From: Mesonia aestuariivivens
GTDB lineage: Bacteria; Bacteroidota; Bacteroidia; Flavobacteriales; Flavobacteriaceae
NCBI RefSeq assembly: GCF_019311235.1
Contig: NZ_JAHWDF010000002.1
Location: forward strand, 248,001-312,000
Direction of reading: 5' to 3'
DNA length: 64,000 nt
In this document: one piece after another, positions 25,716 to 34,072 of the stretch
How the letters are laid out: each line of letters begins with the position of its first letter
Numbering within the stretch: position 1 is the first letter of the stretch
Made by a program: the position numbers and the translations under genes
The notes under the pieces: model-generated
Told to the model about the DNA's origin: nothing
Seen by the model: only the letters and a program-made list of their open reading frames with translations
Databases searched by the model: none

Positions 25716-27029
25716 ATGGCAACTACTATTAAAAATCAGGAAGATATTTTAGCGAAATTAAATATTCATGTTTTAAATCCTATGCAGGAAGAAGCAATTT
25801 CTGTTATTAAGCATAAAAAAAATATTGTTTTACTATCTCCTACAGGAACCGGAAAAACGCTGGCATTTTTATTACCGCTTTTAGAAATGTTAGCTCATGC
25901 TAATGAAGAAATTCAAGCTTTAATCATTGTACCCTCTAGAGAGTTGGCTATTCAAATCGAGCAAGTACTACGCGCTATGGGATCGGGTTATAAAGTGAAT
26001 GCGGTCTATGGCGGCAGACCTATGAGCAAAGATAAGATTGAATTAAAACACAAGCCTGCTATTCTAATTGGAACGCCTGGAAGAATTTTAGATCATTTCA
26101 ATAAAGAACGTTTCTCAAAAACAAGCATTAAAACACTTGTATTAGATGAGTTCGATAAGTCATTGGAAAATGGTTTTGAAGAAGAAATGAAAGGAATCAT
26201 CAACCAATTACCTAGTTTAAATAAACGTATTTTAACTTCTGCTACTCAAGGCGTAAGCATTCCTAAATTTGTACAGTTAGATAAGCCTCATATCATTAAC
26301 TATCTAAAAGAAAAAACAGTTTCTAAGTTGGTGCTTCAAACGGTGGTTTCTCCAGATAAAAGTAAATTAAATACCTTATTAAATTTATTAGAATACATTG
26401 GTGCTGAACCTGGAATTGTTTTCTGTAACCTAAAAGACAGCATTGCTCAGGTGAGTTCATTTTTGGAACGGAATAACGTAAGTCACGCTTGCTTTTCTGG
26501 CGGAATGGAACAAAAAGATCGAGAACGTGCTTTAATTAAATTTAGAAATGGAACTTGCCAATTATTATTAGCTACAGATTTAGCGGCGAGAGGAATAGAT
26601 ATTCCAGAAATGAAGTACATTATTCATTATGAATTGCCACGACATGAAGAAGAATTTATTCACCGAAATGGAAGAACAGCTAGGGTTAATGCCAAAGGTA
26701 CTGCTTACATATTACAGGGAAAAGATGAATTGCTACCTGAATTTATAAAAGGTACTAAAACCATCTCCATAGCGAAAAAAGCAGTGAGCAAACCTCAATA
26801 CTGGGAAACCTTATTCATTTCTGGCGGAAGAAAAGATAAAATTTCTAAAGGTGATATTGCTGGTTTATTCTTTAAACAAGGCGGACTTGATAAAGACCAA
26901 TTAGGGGTTATCGAGTTGAAACAAGACTGCACTTTTGTAGCTGTACCCTTAAGTATTGCAGATAGTTTAGTAGAAAAACTGAATAATTCTAGGTTAAAGA
27001 AGAAGAAAGTTAGAATTTCAGTATTGTAA
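25716..27029 (+). CDS. DEAD-box RNA helicase with DbpA-type RNA-binding domain
   Basis: The second gene of the helicase pair has motif I SPTGTGKT, Ia PSRELA, TPGR, motif II DEFD, a diverged motif III (SATQG), motif V ARGIDI and motif VI HRNGRTARVN. The last 75 residues, starting at about 365 with TLFISGGRKDKISKGDIAG and ending LKKKKVRISVL, form the DbpA C-terminal RRM-like domain that in E. coli DbpA binds 23S rRNA helix 92. A role in large-subunit ribosome assembly is therefore plausible. The two adjacent helicases probably arose by ancient paralogy, as their sequences differ widely. A terminator follows. Confidence 0.92.
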   Translation: MATTIKNQEDILAKLNIHVLNPMQEEAISVIKHKKNIVLLSPTGTGKTLAFLLPLLEMLAHANEEIQALIIVPSRELAIQIEQVLRAMGSGYKVNAVYGGRPMSKDKIELKHKPAILIGTPGRILDHFNKERFSKTSIKTLVLDEFDKSLENGFEEEMKGIINQLPSLNKRILTSATQGVSIPKFVQLDKPHIINYLKEKTVSKLVLQTVVSPDKSKLNTLLNLLEYIGAEPGIVFCNLKDSIAQVSSFLERNNVSHACFSGGMEQKDRERALIKFRNGTCQLLLATDLAARGIDIPEMKYIIHYELPRHEEEFIHRNGRTARVNAKGTAYILQGKDELLPEFIKGTKTISIAKKAVSKPQYWETLFISGGRKDKISKGDIAGLFFKQGGLDKDQLGVIELKQDCTFVAVPLSIADSLVEKLNNSRLKKKKVRISVL

Positions 27030-27080
27030 AGAGTTAATGTGAGGTTGAATTCTATTTTTTTTCAAATTCAATTTATACAG

Positions 27081-27118
27081 AAAACAGGCTTAATATACAT
27101 TTTATTAAGCCTGTTTTT
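27081..27118 (+). terminator. Terminator after the DEAD-box gene pair
   Basis: AAAACAGGCTTAAT and ATTAAGCCTGTTTT form a long stem with a 9-base loop, ending in T residues. Confidence 0.9.
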
Positions 27119-27135
27119 ATGGCGTTAGTCATCAC

Positions 27136-27166
27136 AAGAATAGGCTATTCTTAAATATTCTAAGAA
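27136..27166. promoter_or_regulatory. Two overlapping palindromes upstream of the zinc-ribbon SDR gene
   Basis: AAGAATAG-G-CTATTCTT (27136-27152) is a perfect palindrome with a one-base centre. It overlaps TTCTTA-N7-TAAGAA (27148-27166). The element lies about 140 bases before the next gene, with no gene around it, and could be an operator or a second weak terminator. Confidence 0.35.
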
Positions 27167-27301
27167 TTTGCCGGTCAATGTTGTAAACTCAGGTAGTCGT
27201 ATATAGTTTCATAAGCCGAATTAAATTGAATCAACTTATCCCTATAAAATTTTATAATTTAGAAAAGAAATAAAACTATATTCGCAGCCAAAAAATAACT
27301 T

Positions 27302-28849
27302 ATGCAAGTGAACAAGGAAGTGGAAGGAGTGGTGAGCCAAGAAGAAATTGATCAGTGCATAATGATACTGGAAAACCTAAACACTCATACCAATCAAATT
27401 TTTGAAATTCCGAAGTCAAAAAGGACAGCTTTGATTAAAGCCGCTGGACAATTATCTAGACCTAGCCGAGAAGAATTTTCACGTAGAAAAAAAGATGCTA
27501 AAAAAGCTGCTAAACGCAAACAAGCTGCTCGCGATAAAAGTGCTCGTAAAGAAACGGGGATTAGAAGCGCAAGAGAAGCGCACGTATTTATAGCTCCAAA
27601 ATTATTGGCTGCTGCAGATCTAGAAAGTAAGGAAAGTCTTGAATTACAAACGCCTCGAAATTGTTATGTCTGTAAAACCTTATTCACCAAATTGCATCAT
27701 TTCTATGATACGATGTGTACAGAATGTGGTGATTTTAACTATGCTAAACGTTTCCAGACCGCGGATGTCGATGGTCAAGTTGCCGTGATTACTGGTTCTC
27801 GTTTAAAAATTGGTTACCACATTACTTTAATGTTATTACGAGGTGGGGCAACAGTCATAGCAACTACTCGTTTTCCAGTAGATTCTGCACTTCGGTTTTC
27901 TAAAGAAGAAGATTTCCATCAATGGAAAGACAGGTTACATATTCACGGATTGGATTTAAGGCATATCCCAAGCGTGGAAATTTTCTGTAATTATATCGAA
28001 CAAAAATATGATCGCTTAGATATCTTAATCAATAATGCGGCACAAACCGTAAGAAGACCTGCTGGATTTTATGCGCATTTAATGCATAACGAAGAACAGC
28101 CGTTAGAAAATTTACCTAAAAGCGTCCAAGATTTATTAGCAGATCACTCCGATTGTTTAACTGAATTGAAATCTTTTTCAACAGGAGCTTCTCCTAATAA
28201 AAATATGCCAGTAACTTGGCACGGACCAGAACCAGGAATTGGACTCAGGGCTTCCGCTAAGCTTTCTCAAATCCCTTATAGTTTCGATAATTCATTAGTG
28301 GCACAAGAAGTTTTTCCAGTAGGAGAATTAGATGCCGATTTACAACAAGTAGACTTAAGAAAAACCAACTCTTGGCGTTTAAAGTTGGGTGCCATAGAAA
28401 CTACTGAAATGATTGAAGTTCAACTGGTAAATTCGGTTGCTCCTTTTGTGCTGTGTAATCGTTTAGCGGAGTTGATGAAGAAAGAAAACACGGGTCAAAA
28501 ACACATTATTAATGTGACCGCGATGGAAGGGAAGTTTCATCGTTTTTTTAAAGAATCTCGCCATCCGCACACCAATATGGCCAAGGCAGCGTTAAATATG
28601 TTAACCCATACTGCCGCTGGAGATTTGGCAAAAGATGGAATTTATATGAATGCCGTAGATACGGGTTGGGTAACCGATGAAGATCCCGCAGAACTGGCTA
28701 AAAGAAAGCAAGAATTGCACGATTTTCAGCCTCCACTAGATATTGTAGATGGCGCCGCTCGAGTAATGGATCCGTTGTTTGATGGCATTAACACCGGAAA
28801 ACATTGGTGCGGTAAATTTTTAAAAGATTACAGACCTATAGATTGGTAA
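27302..28849 (+). CDS. SDR-like protein with N-terminal basic region and zinc ribbon
   Basis: The 515 residues comprise a helical, Lys/Arg-rich region (about 50-95, [19 protein letters not shown]) and a four-Cys zinc ribbon near 120-140 (CYVCKTLF and MCTECGDF). A Rossmann domain then starts at about 155 with [12 protein letters not shown] and contains LINNAAQT. The usual SDR Tyr-x-x-x-Lys is replaced by Thr-Asn-Met-Ala-Lys (TNMAKAAL), and the middle Gly of TGxxxGIG is Lys. It may bind nucleotide without normal dehydrogenase chemistry, or act on nucleic acid. The next gene, VF530, starts immediately after its stop. Confidence 0.85.
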   Translation: MQVNKEVEGVVSQEEIDQCIMILENLNTHTNQIFEIPKSKRTALIKAAGQLSRPSREEFSRRKKDAKKAAKRKQAARDKSARKETGIRSAREAHVFIAPKLLAAADLESKESLELQTPRNCYVCKTLFTKLHHFYDTMCTECGDFNYAKRFQTADVDGQVAVITGSRLKIGYHITLMLLRGGATVIATTRFPVDSALRFSKEEDFHQWKDRLHIHGLDLRHIPSVEIFCNYIEQKYDRLDILINNAAQTVRRPAGFYAHLMHNEEQPLENLPKSVQDLLADHSDCLTELKSFSTGASPNKNMPVTWHGPEPGIGLRASAKLSQIPYSFDNSLVAQEVFPVGELDADLQQVDLRKTNSWRLKLGAIETTEMIEVQLVNSVAPFVLCNRLAELMKKENTGQKHIINVTAMEGKFHRFFKESRHPHTNMAKAALNMLTHTAAGDLAKDGIYMNAVDTGWVTDEDPAELAKRKQELHDFQPPLDIVDGAARVMDPLFDGINTGKHWCGKFLKDYRPIDW

Positions 28850-29074
28850 ATGATGAGCGAAACACAACCTAATAACCCGCTACATGGAGTAAAACTTGCA
28901 GATATGCTTAACTATTTGCAAGATTATTATGGCTGGGATGGTTTGGCCGAACGTGTAAATATTAATTGCTTTAAGTCGAATCCTACCATAAAATCAAGTC
29001 TTAAATTTTTACGCAAAACCGATTGGGCAAGAACAAAAGTAGAAATACTCTATTTAAAAACGATTAAAAGATAG
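28850..29074 (+). CDS. VF530 (DUF2132) family DNA-binding protein
   Basis: This is a 74-residue protein. [20 protein letters not shown], then [13 protein letters not shown] and the C-terminal [20 protein letters not shown] are the hallmark of the VF530/DUF2132 family, a small helical fold with reported DNA-binding character. The role is unknown. The stop of the SDR-like gene directly abuts this ATG (a second ATG follows), so the two are co-translated. Confidence 0.92.
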   Translation: MMSETQPNNPLHGVKLADMLNYLQDYYGWDGLAERVNINCFKSNPTIKSSLKFLRKTDWARTKVEILYLKTIKR

Positions 29075-29167
29075 TTAATTTTCTATTATTGAAATGTTTA
29101 TATTTTTTGAATTGAGATTTAAAATTAAATAGCGACACTGAATATAAATATGTAATTGTAGCCGAAG

Positions 29168-29202
29168 TTTTGTCATTACTATAGAAATAACACTTACTTT
29201 CG
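29168..29202 (+). promoter_or_regulatory. Candidate promoter of the J-domain/KTSC gene
   Basis: A -33 TTTTG (29168-29172) and a -7-like TACTTTCG (29195-29202) are spaced 22 bases apart and lie just before the ATG at 29225. The -7 box has one mismatch to TAnnTTTG. Confidence 0.35.
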
Positions 29203-29224
29203 CGCCTTGATTTAAAATAAAGAT

Positions 29225-29671
29225 ATGAAGCGAATTAACGAATATAAAAAGCTGTTTGAAGTAGAAAAAGAAATTGAACTCAAAGCTTTAAAAAAGAGTT
29301 ACCGTAACCTGGTAAAAGAATGGCATCCCGATAAATTTCAAAATGGTGACCCTAAACAAGTAGAGGCAGAAATGCAAAGTCGTAAAATTATTGACGGCTA
29401 TCATTTTTTAGTAAGTATTGCTCCAGAAACTAAAGAAGCAAATTTACCCGAATATACGGCAGCGATTAATTCTGGAATTGCAGATTATCAGCATAAAGGC
29501 TTATTGTTAGAGATCAGTTATCTTGATGGTTCTACCTACGAATATTTTGGGGTTACTAAACCTGTATTTGTGAAAATGATGCAGAGTAATAAATTAAATC
29601 GTTATGCAAAACGTGCAATTTATCCAAATTATTTATATAGAAAATCTAAGCGTACTCAAGAAGAAGAATAG
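29225..29671 (+). CDS. J-domain protein fused to a KTSC domain
   Basis: The N-terminal half is a short J-domain with helix II and the HPD tripeptide (LKKSYRNLVKEWHPDKFQ, about residues 22-39). The C-terminal half matches the KTSC domain: LLEISYLDGSTYEYFGVTKP followed by a helix and YAKRAIYPNYLY. J-domains stimulate DnaK ATPase; KTSC domains are small and occur in nucleic-acid-related and phage proteins. The combination suggests recruitment of DnaK to an RNA or DNA client, which is inference. It is a monocistronic gene with a terminator. Confidence 0.88.
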   Translation: MKRINEYKKLFEVEKEIELKALKKSYRNLVKEWHPDKFQNGDPKQVEAEMQSRKIIDGYHFLVSIAPETKEANLPEYTAAINSGIADYQHKGLLLEISYLDGSTYEYFGVTKPVFVKMMQSNKLNRYAKRAIYPNYLYRKSKRTQEEE

Positions 29672-29728
29672 GTTTTTAGATAGATAATTCATCTAAACAT
29701 AGAGTTAAACATACTCAATAAAAAAATA

Positions 29729-29760
29729 ATAACCCTTGAAGTTTTTTCAGGGGTTTTTTA
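29729..29760 (+). terminator. Terminator after the J-domain/KTSC gene
   Basis: AACCCTTGAA and TTCAGGGGTT form a stem (one G-U pair) around a short T-rich loop, followed by a T-run. Confidence 0.85.
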
Positions 29761-29781
29761 GTTGAAAATGTTTAGTTAGAT

Positions 29782-30420
29782 TTAATCAAAAGTATGACGC
29801 TTTTCTTGCGTTGAAGAAGCTTGTAGTAAATCGTGAAAAGCGCTAATTAAATTAAAGTTTTCAGTAATTGCATCATCAATGGCCAATCCTGAAACTCCAG
29901 TTCCTAAAATAGCTTTTACACCTTCAAGACTAATTTCGCCAAAAGCCAACAGAGGTGTTTCAGTAGTTAGCGCTTCTTGTATGAATGAAAAACCAGTAAT
30001 TCCTAAACTTGCTGCGTTATTTTCTGGATTTGTATTTTGAAACGGTCCTAAATATAGATAGTCTAATTCTTGTGATATTAATCTTTCGGCATCTTCTAAG
30101 TGATAAGCCGTAGCGCCTATTAATTGCCAGGTGTGTAAATGTTTTCTTACAGAACTGGTACTAGCGATACTTTTCTCTAAATGAACACCATCTGCTTTAA
30201 TTTGCTTTGCAACTTTATAGTGATCTTGAACAATTAATCGCGTTTGAAAATGAGCCGTAATTTCGCGAGCTTTTTCTGCATATTTTAGTACTTTTTTTTC
30301 ACTTAAATGGTTTAATCTTAATAGCACCAGTTCTGCTCCAGAAGTACACGCTTTTTGCACGTTTTCTAGATGTTCTTGAGGGGTGTTACCTTGAGTTAAG
30401 TAATGTAATTTAGCGATCAT
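29782..30420 (-). CDS. Thiamine-phosphate-synthase-like protein (ThiE/TenI family), divergent
   Basis: This TIM-barrel protein of 212 residues aligns with ThiE/TenI: AELVLLRLNHLSEK (helix 2 region), RLIVQDHYKVA, ADGVHLEKS, IGATAYHLEDAERL, LDYLYLGPFQNT and the phosphate-binding VSGLAID end. Several ThiE active-site residues are changed. The usual ND pair is QD, the GVHLGQxD Asp is absent, and the TxTK segment is replaced by TNPENN. Catalysis of HMP-PP and THZ-P condensation is therefore doubtful, and a TenI-like or other role is possible. No other thiamine genes are nearby. Confidence 0.82.
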   Translation of the reverse strand: MIAKLHYLTQGNTPQEHLENVQKACTSGAELVLLRLNHLSEKKVLKYAEKAREITAHFQTRLIVQDHYKVAKQIKADGVHLEKSIASTSSVRKHLHTWQLIGATAYHLEDAERLISQELDYLYLGPFQNTNPENNAASLGITGFSFIQEALTTETPLLAFGEISLEGVKAILGTGVSGLAIDDAITENFNLISAFHDLLQASSTQEKRHTFD

Positions 30421-30460
30421 AAATGAATGAAATTAAAAAGTGACCAAGAATTGAATGTGC

Positions 30461-31075
30461 TTAAGAAAGACTTATTTTTTTTGAATACTCCATAAAGTAA
30501 CTATCATAACGAGCTAACTTTGCTGTCATTTCTTCAGCATAAATTACGTACTGGCATTTGATAACACTTTGGGTTATCGATAATAATGCGGCATAAGCTG
30601 TTTGCTGAATTAAAAAATCGGCATCATCAATACTAAATATCTTTAGTTGTGAGGTATGTACACCATTTAATAAAAACAATTTATTTAGATTCTTAGGTGT
30701 TGAAATGAGAATATCTATTCCTTCTAAAATTTCTGATTTCTGTAAATCTATATGCATTTTTTCATGGGCTACATAAGGCCTTAAAGAAGTATGACGCGTA
30801 TAGACCAAAAATTGATCTAGTATCTCTAGGGCTTTCTCTTTATTTTCTACTAAGATAATAGCTCGCGGCGCATCACCTACGGCTTCACATTTTAACTTTT
30901 GTAAAGTGGTTAAAATAAGCGTGGTAGTTTTTCCTGCACCTTTAGGAGCGGTGCAATACAAATTCATTCCGCTTTTAATTACGGGAATACTTTTGCGTTG
31001 CAGTGGAGTAGGTGTTTCAATTTCTAGCTTAGCTAGTTTCTCTTTAATTTCGGGATGTAACTTTTTAAAAGGCAT
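30461..31075 (-). CDS. DEAD-box-like protein with only the first RecA domain
   Basis: This 204-residue protein has a Q motif (IETPTPLQRKSIP), a Walker A (APKGAGKTT) and an altered motif II (IDDADF instead of DEAD). Motif Ia is not the usual PTRELA (VENKEKALE) and TPGR is TPKN. The second RecA domain is absent. The frame is intact and ends cleanly, and no helicase C remnant lies downstream, so it looks like a stable short protein rather than a recent truncation. It may bind RNA or ATP without unwinding. It lies upstream of the ThiE-like gene on the same strand. Confidence 0.8.
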   Translation of the reverse strand: MPFKKLHPEIKEKLAKLEIETPTPLQRKSIPVIKSGMNLYCTAPKGAGKTTTLILTTLQKLKCEAVGDAPRAIILVENKEKALEILDQFLVYTRHTSLRPYVAHEKMHIDLQKSEILEGIDILISTPKNLNKLFLLNGVHTSQLKIFSIDDADFLIQQTAYAALLSITQSVIKCQYVIYAEEMTAKLARYDSYFMEYSKKISLS

Positions 31076-32149
31076 TTGGCAAAGGTAATCATTTCTGAAA
31101 TCTTTTGTATTGTTTGAATTGGTGAATTACACGAAGAAATACCTAAAAAAGATGTTGGAAATTATTTAAGGGTTTTAATTGATTAATAGGAAAGCGTAAT
31201 GCTTGTGGAATGATTTTAAAGAACTTTAATAACAAGTTGACATAAAAATATCATTATAAATCAAAAAACAAAATTTTACCGCTTAAGCAATAAGTATTCT
31301 TAAAAGTTACTATTATACCATGGATTTTCCGATGTTTTCTAAAATATAGTGAATGGCCATGTATCGTCCCGAATTTAAATTCTCTGAATATATTTTATTA
31401 CAAACGCTTATAGCTTAATTAAAATCATCCACTTTATTTTGGTTTGTTAAAATAAAATCTTCATAAATTTAAAAAATTACTACAAGTAAATATCTCAATA
31501 TAAGTGTTTTAAGCGATTCAATCGCAAGTTAGACTTTACACTATGAGACAGCTTAAACGTGCTGTTTTAAACCCTTAGAAATGCCTCTAAACGGTTAAAT
31601 AACAGTGTTTTAAAATAGCTCTTTTTAAGCTTCATTTTTGAAATTTTCGAGAAATTAGTTACTCAAAACTTGCTGAATCAGTTTTAATAAGAAATGATTT
31701 TAGTGGAAAAAATTTCTTAGTCATAAAGGATTTAAAGATTTTTTTAAATAAATGATCTATGAGCTAATGACATTTGCTAAAGATTAGTCGTAAACAATAA
31801 TACTAAGCAGCTTAAGTTGTAATCATTGTTTTTGTGAAAACAGCATTAAAAGATGTTTTTCTCTACTTTTTACAAAGAATACATTTGTTTTATAATGTTC
31901 TGCGTTATGTAACTTTGCTTTGGGAAAAAGCGAAATTCTTTACCCCCAATTTTCTTGGATTTTTTTCTTTCTAAAAGTTTCTTTAAAAAATGTAATGGAA
32001 TACTCTTTGCCCGAAGCGACGGTAGGAGCGAAGTGGGAATGTGTATGGAATGGTTTATTCTCTCTAATTTCCAATTAATTACGGAATCCCATAATAAGTT
32101 AATTATTACAATTTTGTATATTTAAAAAGTATAAAAACACTTTTAAGAA
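31076..32149. other. Long gene-poor flank of the accessory island (left)
   Basis: These are about 1.07 kb of AT-rich sequence with no credible gene on either strand. It contains one copy of a 20-bp direct repeat (31330-31349) shared with the right flank, and a locally GC-richer segment near 32010-32035 (CCCGAAGCGACGGTAGGAGC) of the kind seen in flavobacterial dispersed repeats. No tRNA or attachment core was recognised. Confidence 0.6.
31330..31349 (+). repeat. Island-flanking direct repeat, left copy
   Basis: CGATGTTTTCTAAAATATAG occurs here and exactly at 37338-37357. Similarity continues for about 20 more bases (GAATGGCCATGTATCGT against GACTGAGCCGTACATTGT). Confidence 0.65.
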
Positions 32150-32350
32150 ATGAATAAATATGAACTAAAAATTGTCTCAATTATTGATGACGAACGTGTT
32201 GTTTTATTACAAGCATTTTTATATGCTGAAAATGAAACTATTGCTAATACAATGGCTGACAACATTTTTACTACATACCAAGATAATAGTAATTATACTG
32301 AATATTATGAGGGTATTGTTGTACAAAGACCATTAACTTTAGTTGAGTAA
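32150..32350 (+). CDS. Hypothetical protein, 66 residues
   Basis: A small acidic soluble protein with alternating strand-like and helix-like segments (YELKIVSIIDDERVVLLQAF, then NETIANTMADNIFTTYQ). No motif, signal peptide or membrane segment is visible, and I do not recognise the family. It is followed 23 bases later by the Cys-cluster protein gene in the same direction, so they probably form an operon. It is the first gene after the long left flank of the island. Confidence 0.6.
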   Translation: MNKYELKIVSIIDDERVVLLQAFLYAENETIANTMADNIFTTYQDNSNYTEYYEGIVVQRPLTLVE

Positions 32351-32373
32351 ATTCCTAATCGATTATAAATTGA

Positions 32374-32991
32374 ATGCACTATAAATTAACACAGGAAATA
32401 ATAAAACTGAGTGAGTCAGATTATTGGCATAGTGCTAAAAATGAATGGAATTTTGAATATGCATATTATAGCGATGAATTACAGAGATGTCTTTGTGGAC
32501 ATTATCCAATTAAAAATGTCTGTGTCATTAAAAACACCATAAATAATAGACATACTGAGGTTGGGAATTGTTGTGTGAATAAATTTTTAGGAATAGATGA
32601 AGGAAACAAAATTTTCACATCAATTAAACGATTAAAAGAAGACCCAACAAAAAGTATGAGTCCAGAAGTTTTGGAGTACCTATTTAATAAAAAGGCATTA
32701 ACCAACTTTGAATATAAATTTTACTTAGATACAATTAGGAAACGTAAATTTTCTTACAAACAACTTGAAATACGTAAAAAAATAAATCAAAAGTTAATTG
32801 ATTTCACGAGTTATGAATCTAACTCTAATTTTTCAAGAATCAATTTAGTATTAAAATGGGCAGAAGAGAATACTTGGTTTGACACAAGCTTTGTTCATTC
32901 TTTGAAGCAGAATTGCGAAAGAAGAGGAAAATTGACTGAAAACCAATCTAAAGCTCTTGAGAACATAATTAAAAAACTAAAAATTGAATAA
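32374..32991 (+). CDS. Hypothetical protein with a four-Cys zinc-binding-like cluster
   Basis: In this 205-residue protein, residues 39-70 contain CLCGHYPIKNVCVIKN and VGNCCVNKF. This CxCG...N...VGxxCxxxF pattern recurs in phage and mobile-element proteins and probably forms a treble-clef or zinc knuckle. The remaining C-terminal 130 residues are helical and basic (IRKRKFSYKQLEIRKKINQK), consistent with nucleic-acid binding. I recall the pattern but cannot name a family. A convergent gene of the island follows, separated by a hairpin. Confidence 0.65.
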   Translation: MHYKLTQEIIKLSESDYWHSAKNEWNFEYAYYSDELQRCLCGHYPIKNVCVIKNTINNRHTEVGNCCVNKFLGIDEGNKIFTSIKRLKEDPTKSMSPEVLEYLFNKKALTNFEYKFYLDTIRKRKFSYKQLEIRKKINQKLIDFTSYESNSNFSRINLVLKWAEENTWFDTSFVHSLKQNCERRGKLTENQSKALENIIKKLKIE

Positions 32992-33019
32992 TTCTTTTGG
33001 TATTTAAATTGGAAAAGAC

Positions 33020-33050
33020 AAGAAGCCCTTTCCCAAGGAAAGAACTTCTT
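33020..33050. terminator. Hairpin between convergent island genes
   Basis: AAGAAG...CTTCTT and TTTCC...GGAAA form a two-part stem around CAA. No long T-run follows, so termination strength is uncertain. It overlaps the stop codon of the minus-strand gene at 33049. Confidence 0.4.
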
Positions 33051-33978
33051 ATGATGCTTTACCGTAAAGCTGTATTAATTTTTCTATGTCTATAGATGGA
33101 TAATGAGATTTTACATAATCCTGAAAATTAATTAAAGAACCACTATAACTTTTAACATATTCAATTAATTTATGTTTTGGTTTTCTGTAATGGCTATTAA
33201 TGTTTTTTATTATAGCTTTTTTAGTACCGTCTTTTAATTCGTTGATAAAACTATCATTTCCATCTGTATTTATATTTCCTTCTATAATATCTTTAGACAA
33301 ATAGTTGCTAGAAATAAACCAATTATAATGATTAGTATAAATTCTTTGGCCACTTGTCAAAAACTGAGGTACTAGAATAATGCATTTTCCTTTGTAATGA
33401 GGTAACATAACTTTTTTAGTAACCCATTTTTTTGAAGAATGTTCATAATATTCAATTTTGGTTTCTTCGACATCTATACTATATTTTAAACATTGCTGAA
33501 ATGTAAATTCAGCCAAAATATCTCTACAAACATTTGCTAAAGTGTCCGACATATTATCTTGACCAATGCCTTTTACTAAAAGTAGTACATTATGAGCTTC
33601 ATTAGTTACTGTAATTCCTGCTTTAACTAATTTATTAGCTCTTAATGAATCAAAAATTATTTCAGCTTTTGTTGGTCCAATTCCTTTACCTTTAATATTA
33701 TAAGAGTAACCTAAATGGTATTCATTAGCTTCTCCTAAATGAGATAAGAAATTCAATCCGTTATTTCTATCATTAGGAATAATAAATGTTCTATTCAAAG
33801 TTTCTAAAAAAGATTTACTTCTTACATACATCTTTTTTGCAATCATATTATCTAAATTATTAGCAATATGATAAGGGTCAATAAATGCTTCTAAATCATT
33901 TTCCATTAAAATGTTTAGATGTTCCGTGGTATTACTTTTAATACCGAAATGTTCGTTAAATGTTTTTAAATGTATCAT
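33049..33978 (-). CDS. Unknown 309-residue protein of the accessory island
   Basis: This is a soluble protein with no signal peptide or membrane segment. Notable stretches are LEAFIDPYHIAN (near residues 30-41), GEANEYHLGYS with GKGIGPTKAEII (near 82-106), and VKGIGQDNMSDTLANVCRDI followed by EFTFQQC (near 134-161), then ILVPQFLTSGQ. I recall GxGxDxxSDxxxN...FTxxQC in unassigned proteins of other genomic islands, but cannot give it a name. The start is the ATG at 33978 with an A-rich leader. It lies 94 bases after a 41-residue ORF on the same strand, with a 9-bp inverted repeat between them. Confidence 0.7.
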   Translation of the reverse strand: MIHLKTFNEHFGIKSNTTEHLNILMENDLEAFIDPYHIANNLDNMIAKKMYVRSKSFLETLNRTFIIPNDRNNGLNFLSHLGEANEYHLGYSYNIKGKGIGPTKAEIIFDSLRANKLVKAGITVTNEAHNVLLLVKGIGQDNMSDTLANVCRDILAEFTFQQCLKYSIDVEETKIEYYEHSSKKWVTKKVMLPHYKGKCIILVPQFLTSGQRIYTNHYNWFISSNYLSKDIIEGNINTDGNDSFINELKDGTKKAIIKNINSHYRKPKHKLIEYVKSYSGSLINFQDYVKSHYPSIDIEKLIQLYGKAS

Positions 33979-34011
33979 TTTTTAATTTTTTAAAATTTAT
34001 ATTCTTATTTT

Positions 34012-34047
34012 AAATCTGTCCATAAAAATTAATCTATAGACAGATTT
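34012..34047 (-). promoter_or_regulatory. 9-bp inverted repeat between the 41-residue ORF and the 309-residue gene
   Basis: AAATCTGTC (34012-34020) and GACAGATTT (34039-34047) are exact complements with an 18-base loop. On the minus strand the element follows the small ORF stop and precedes the next start. It could be an attenuator, a processing site or an operator; there is no T-run to make it a clear terminator. Confidence 0.45.
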
Positions 34048-34072
34048 TAATTTTTAATATTTAAGGTTACTA

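Noticed and set aside
30461-31075. Pseudogene of a full DEAD-box helicase
   Set aside because: The frame is clean with a normal start and stop, and no helicase C-terminal remnant lies downstream, so a true short protein is more likely.
31076-32149. tRNA gene or integrase attachment site at the island edge
   Set aside because: No cloverleaf-like sequence, CCA end or integrase gene was seen; only the 20-bp direct repeat supports a boundary.
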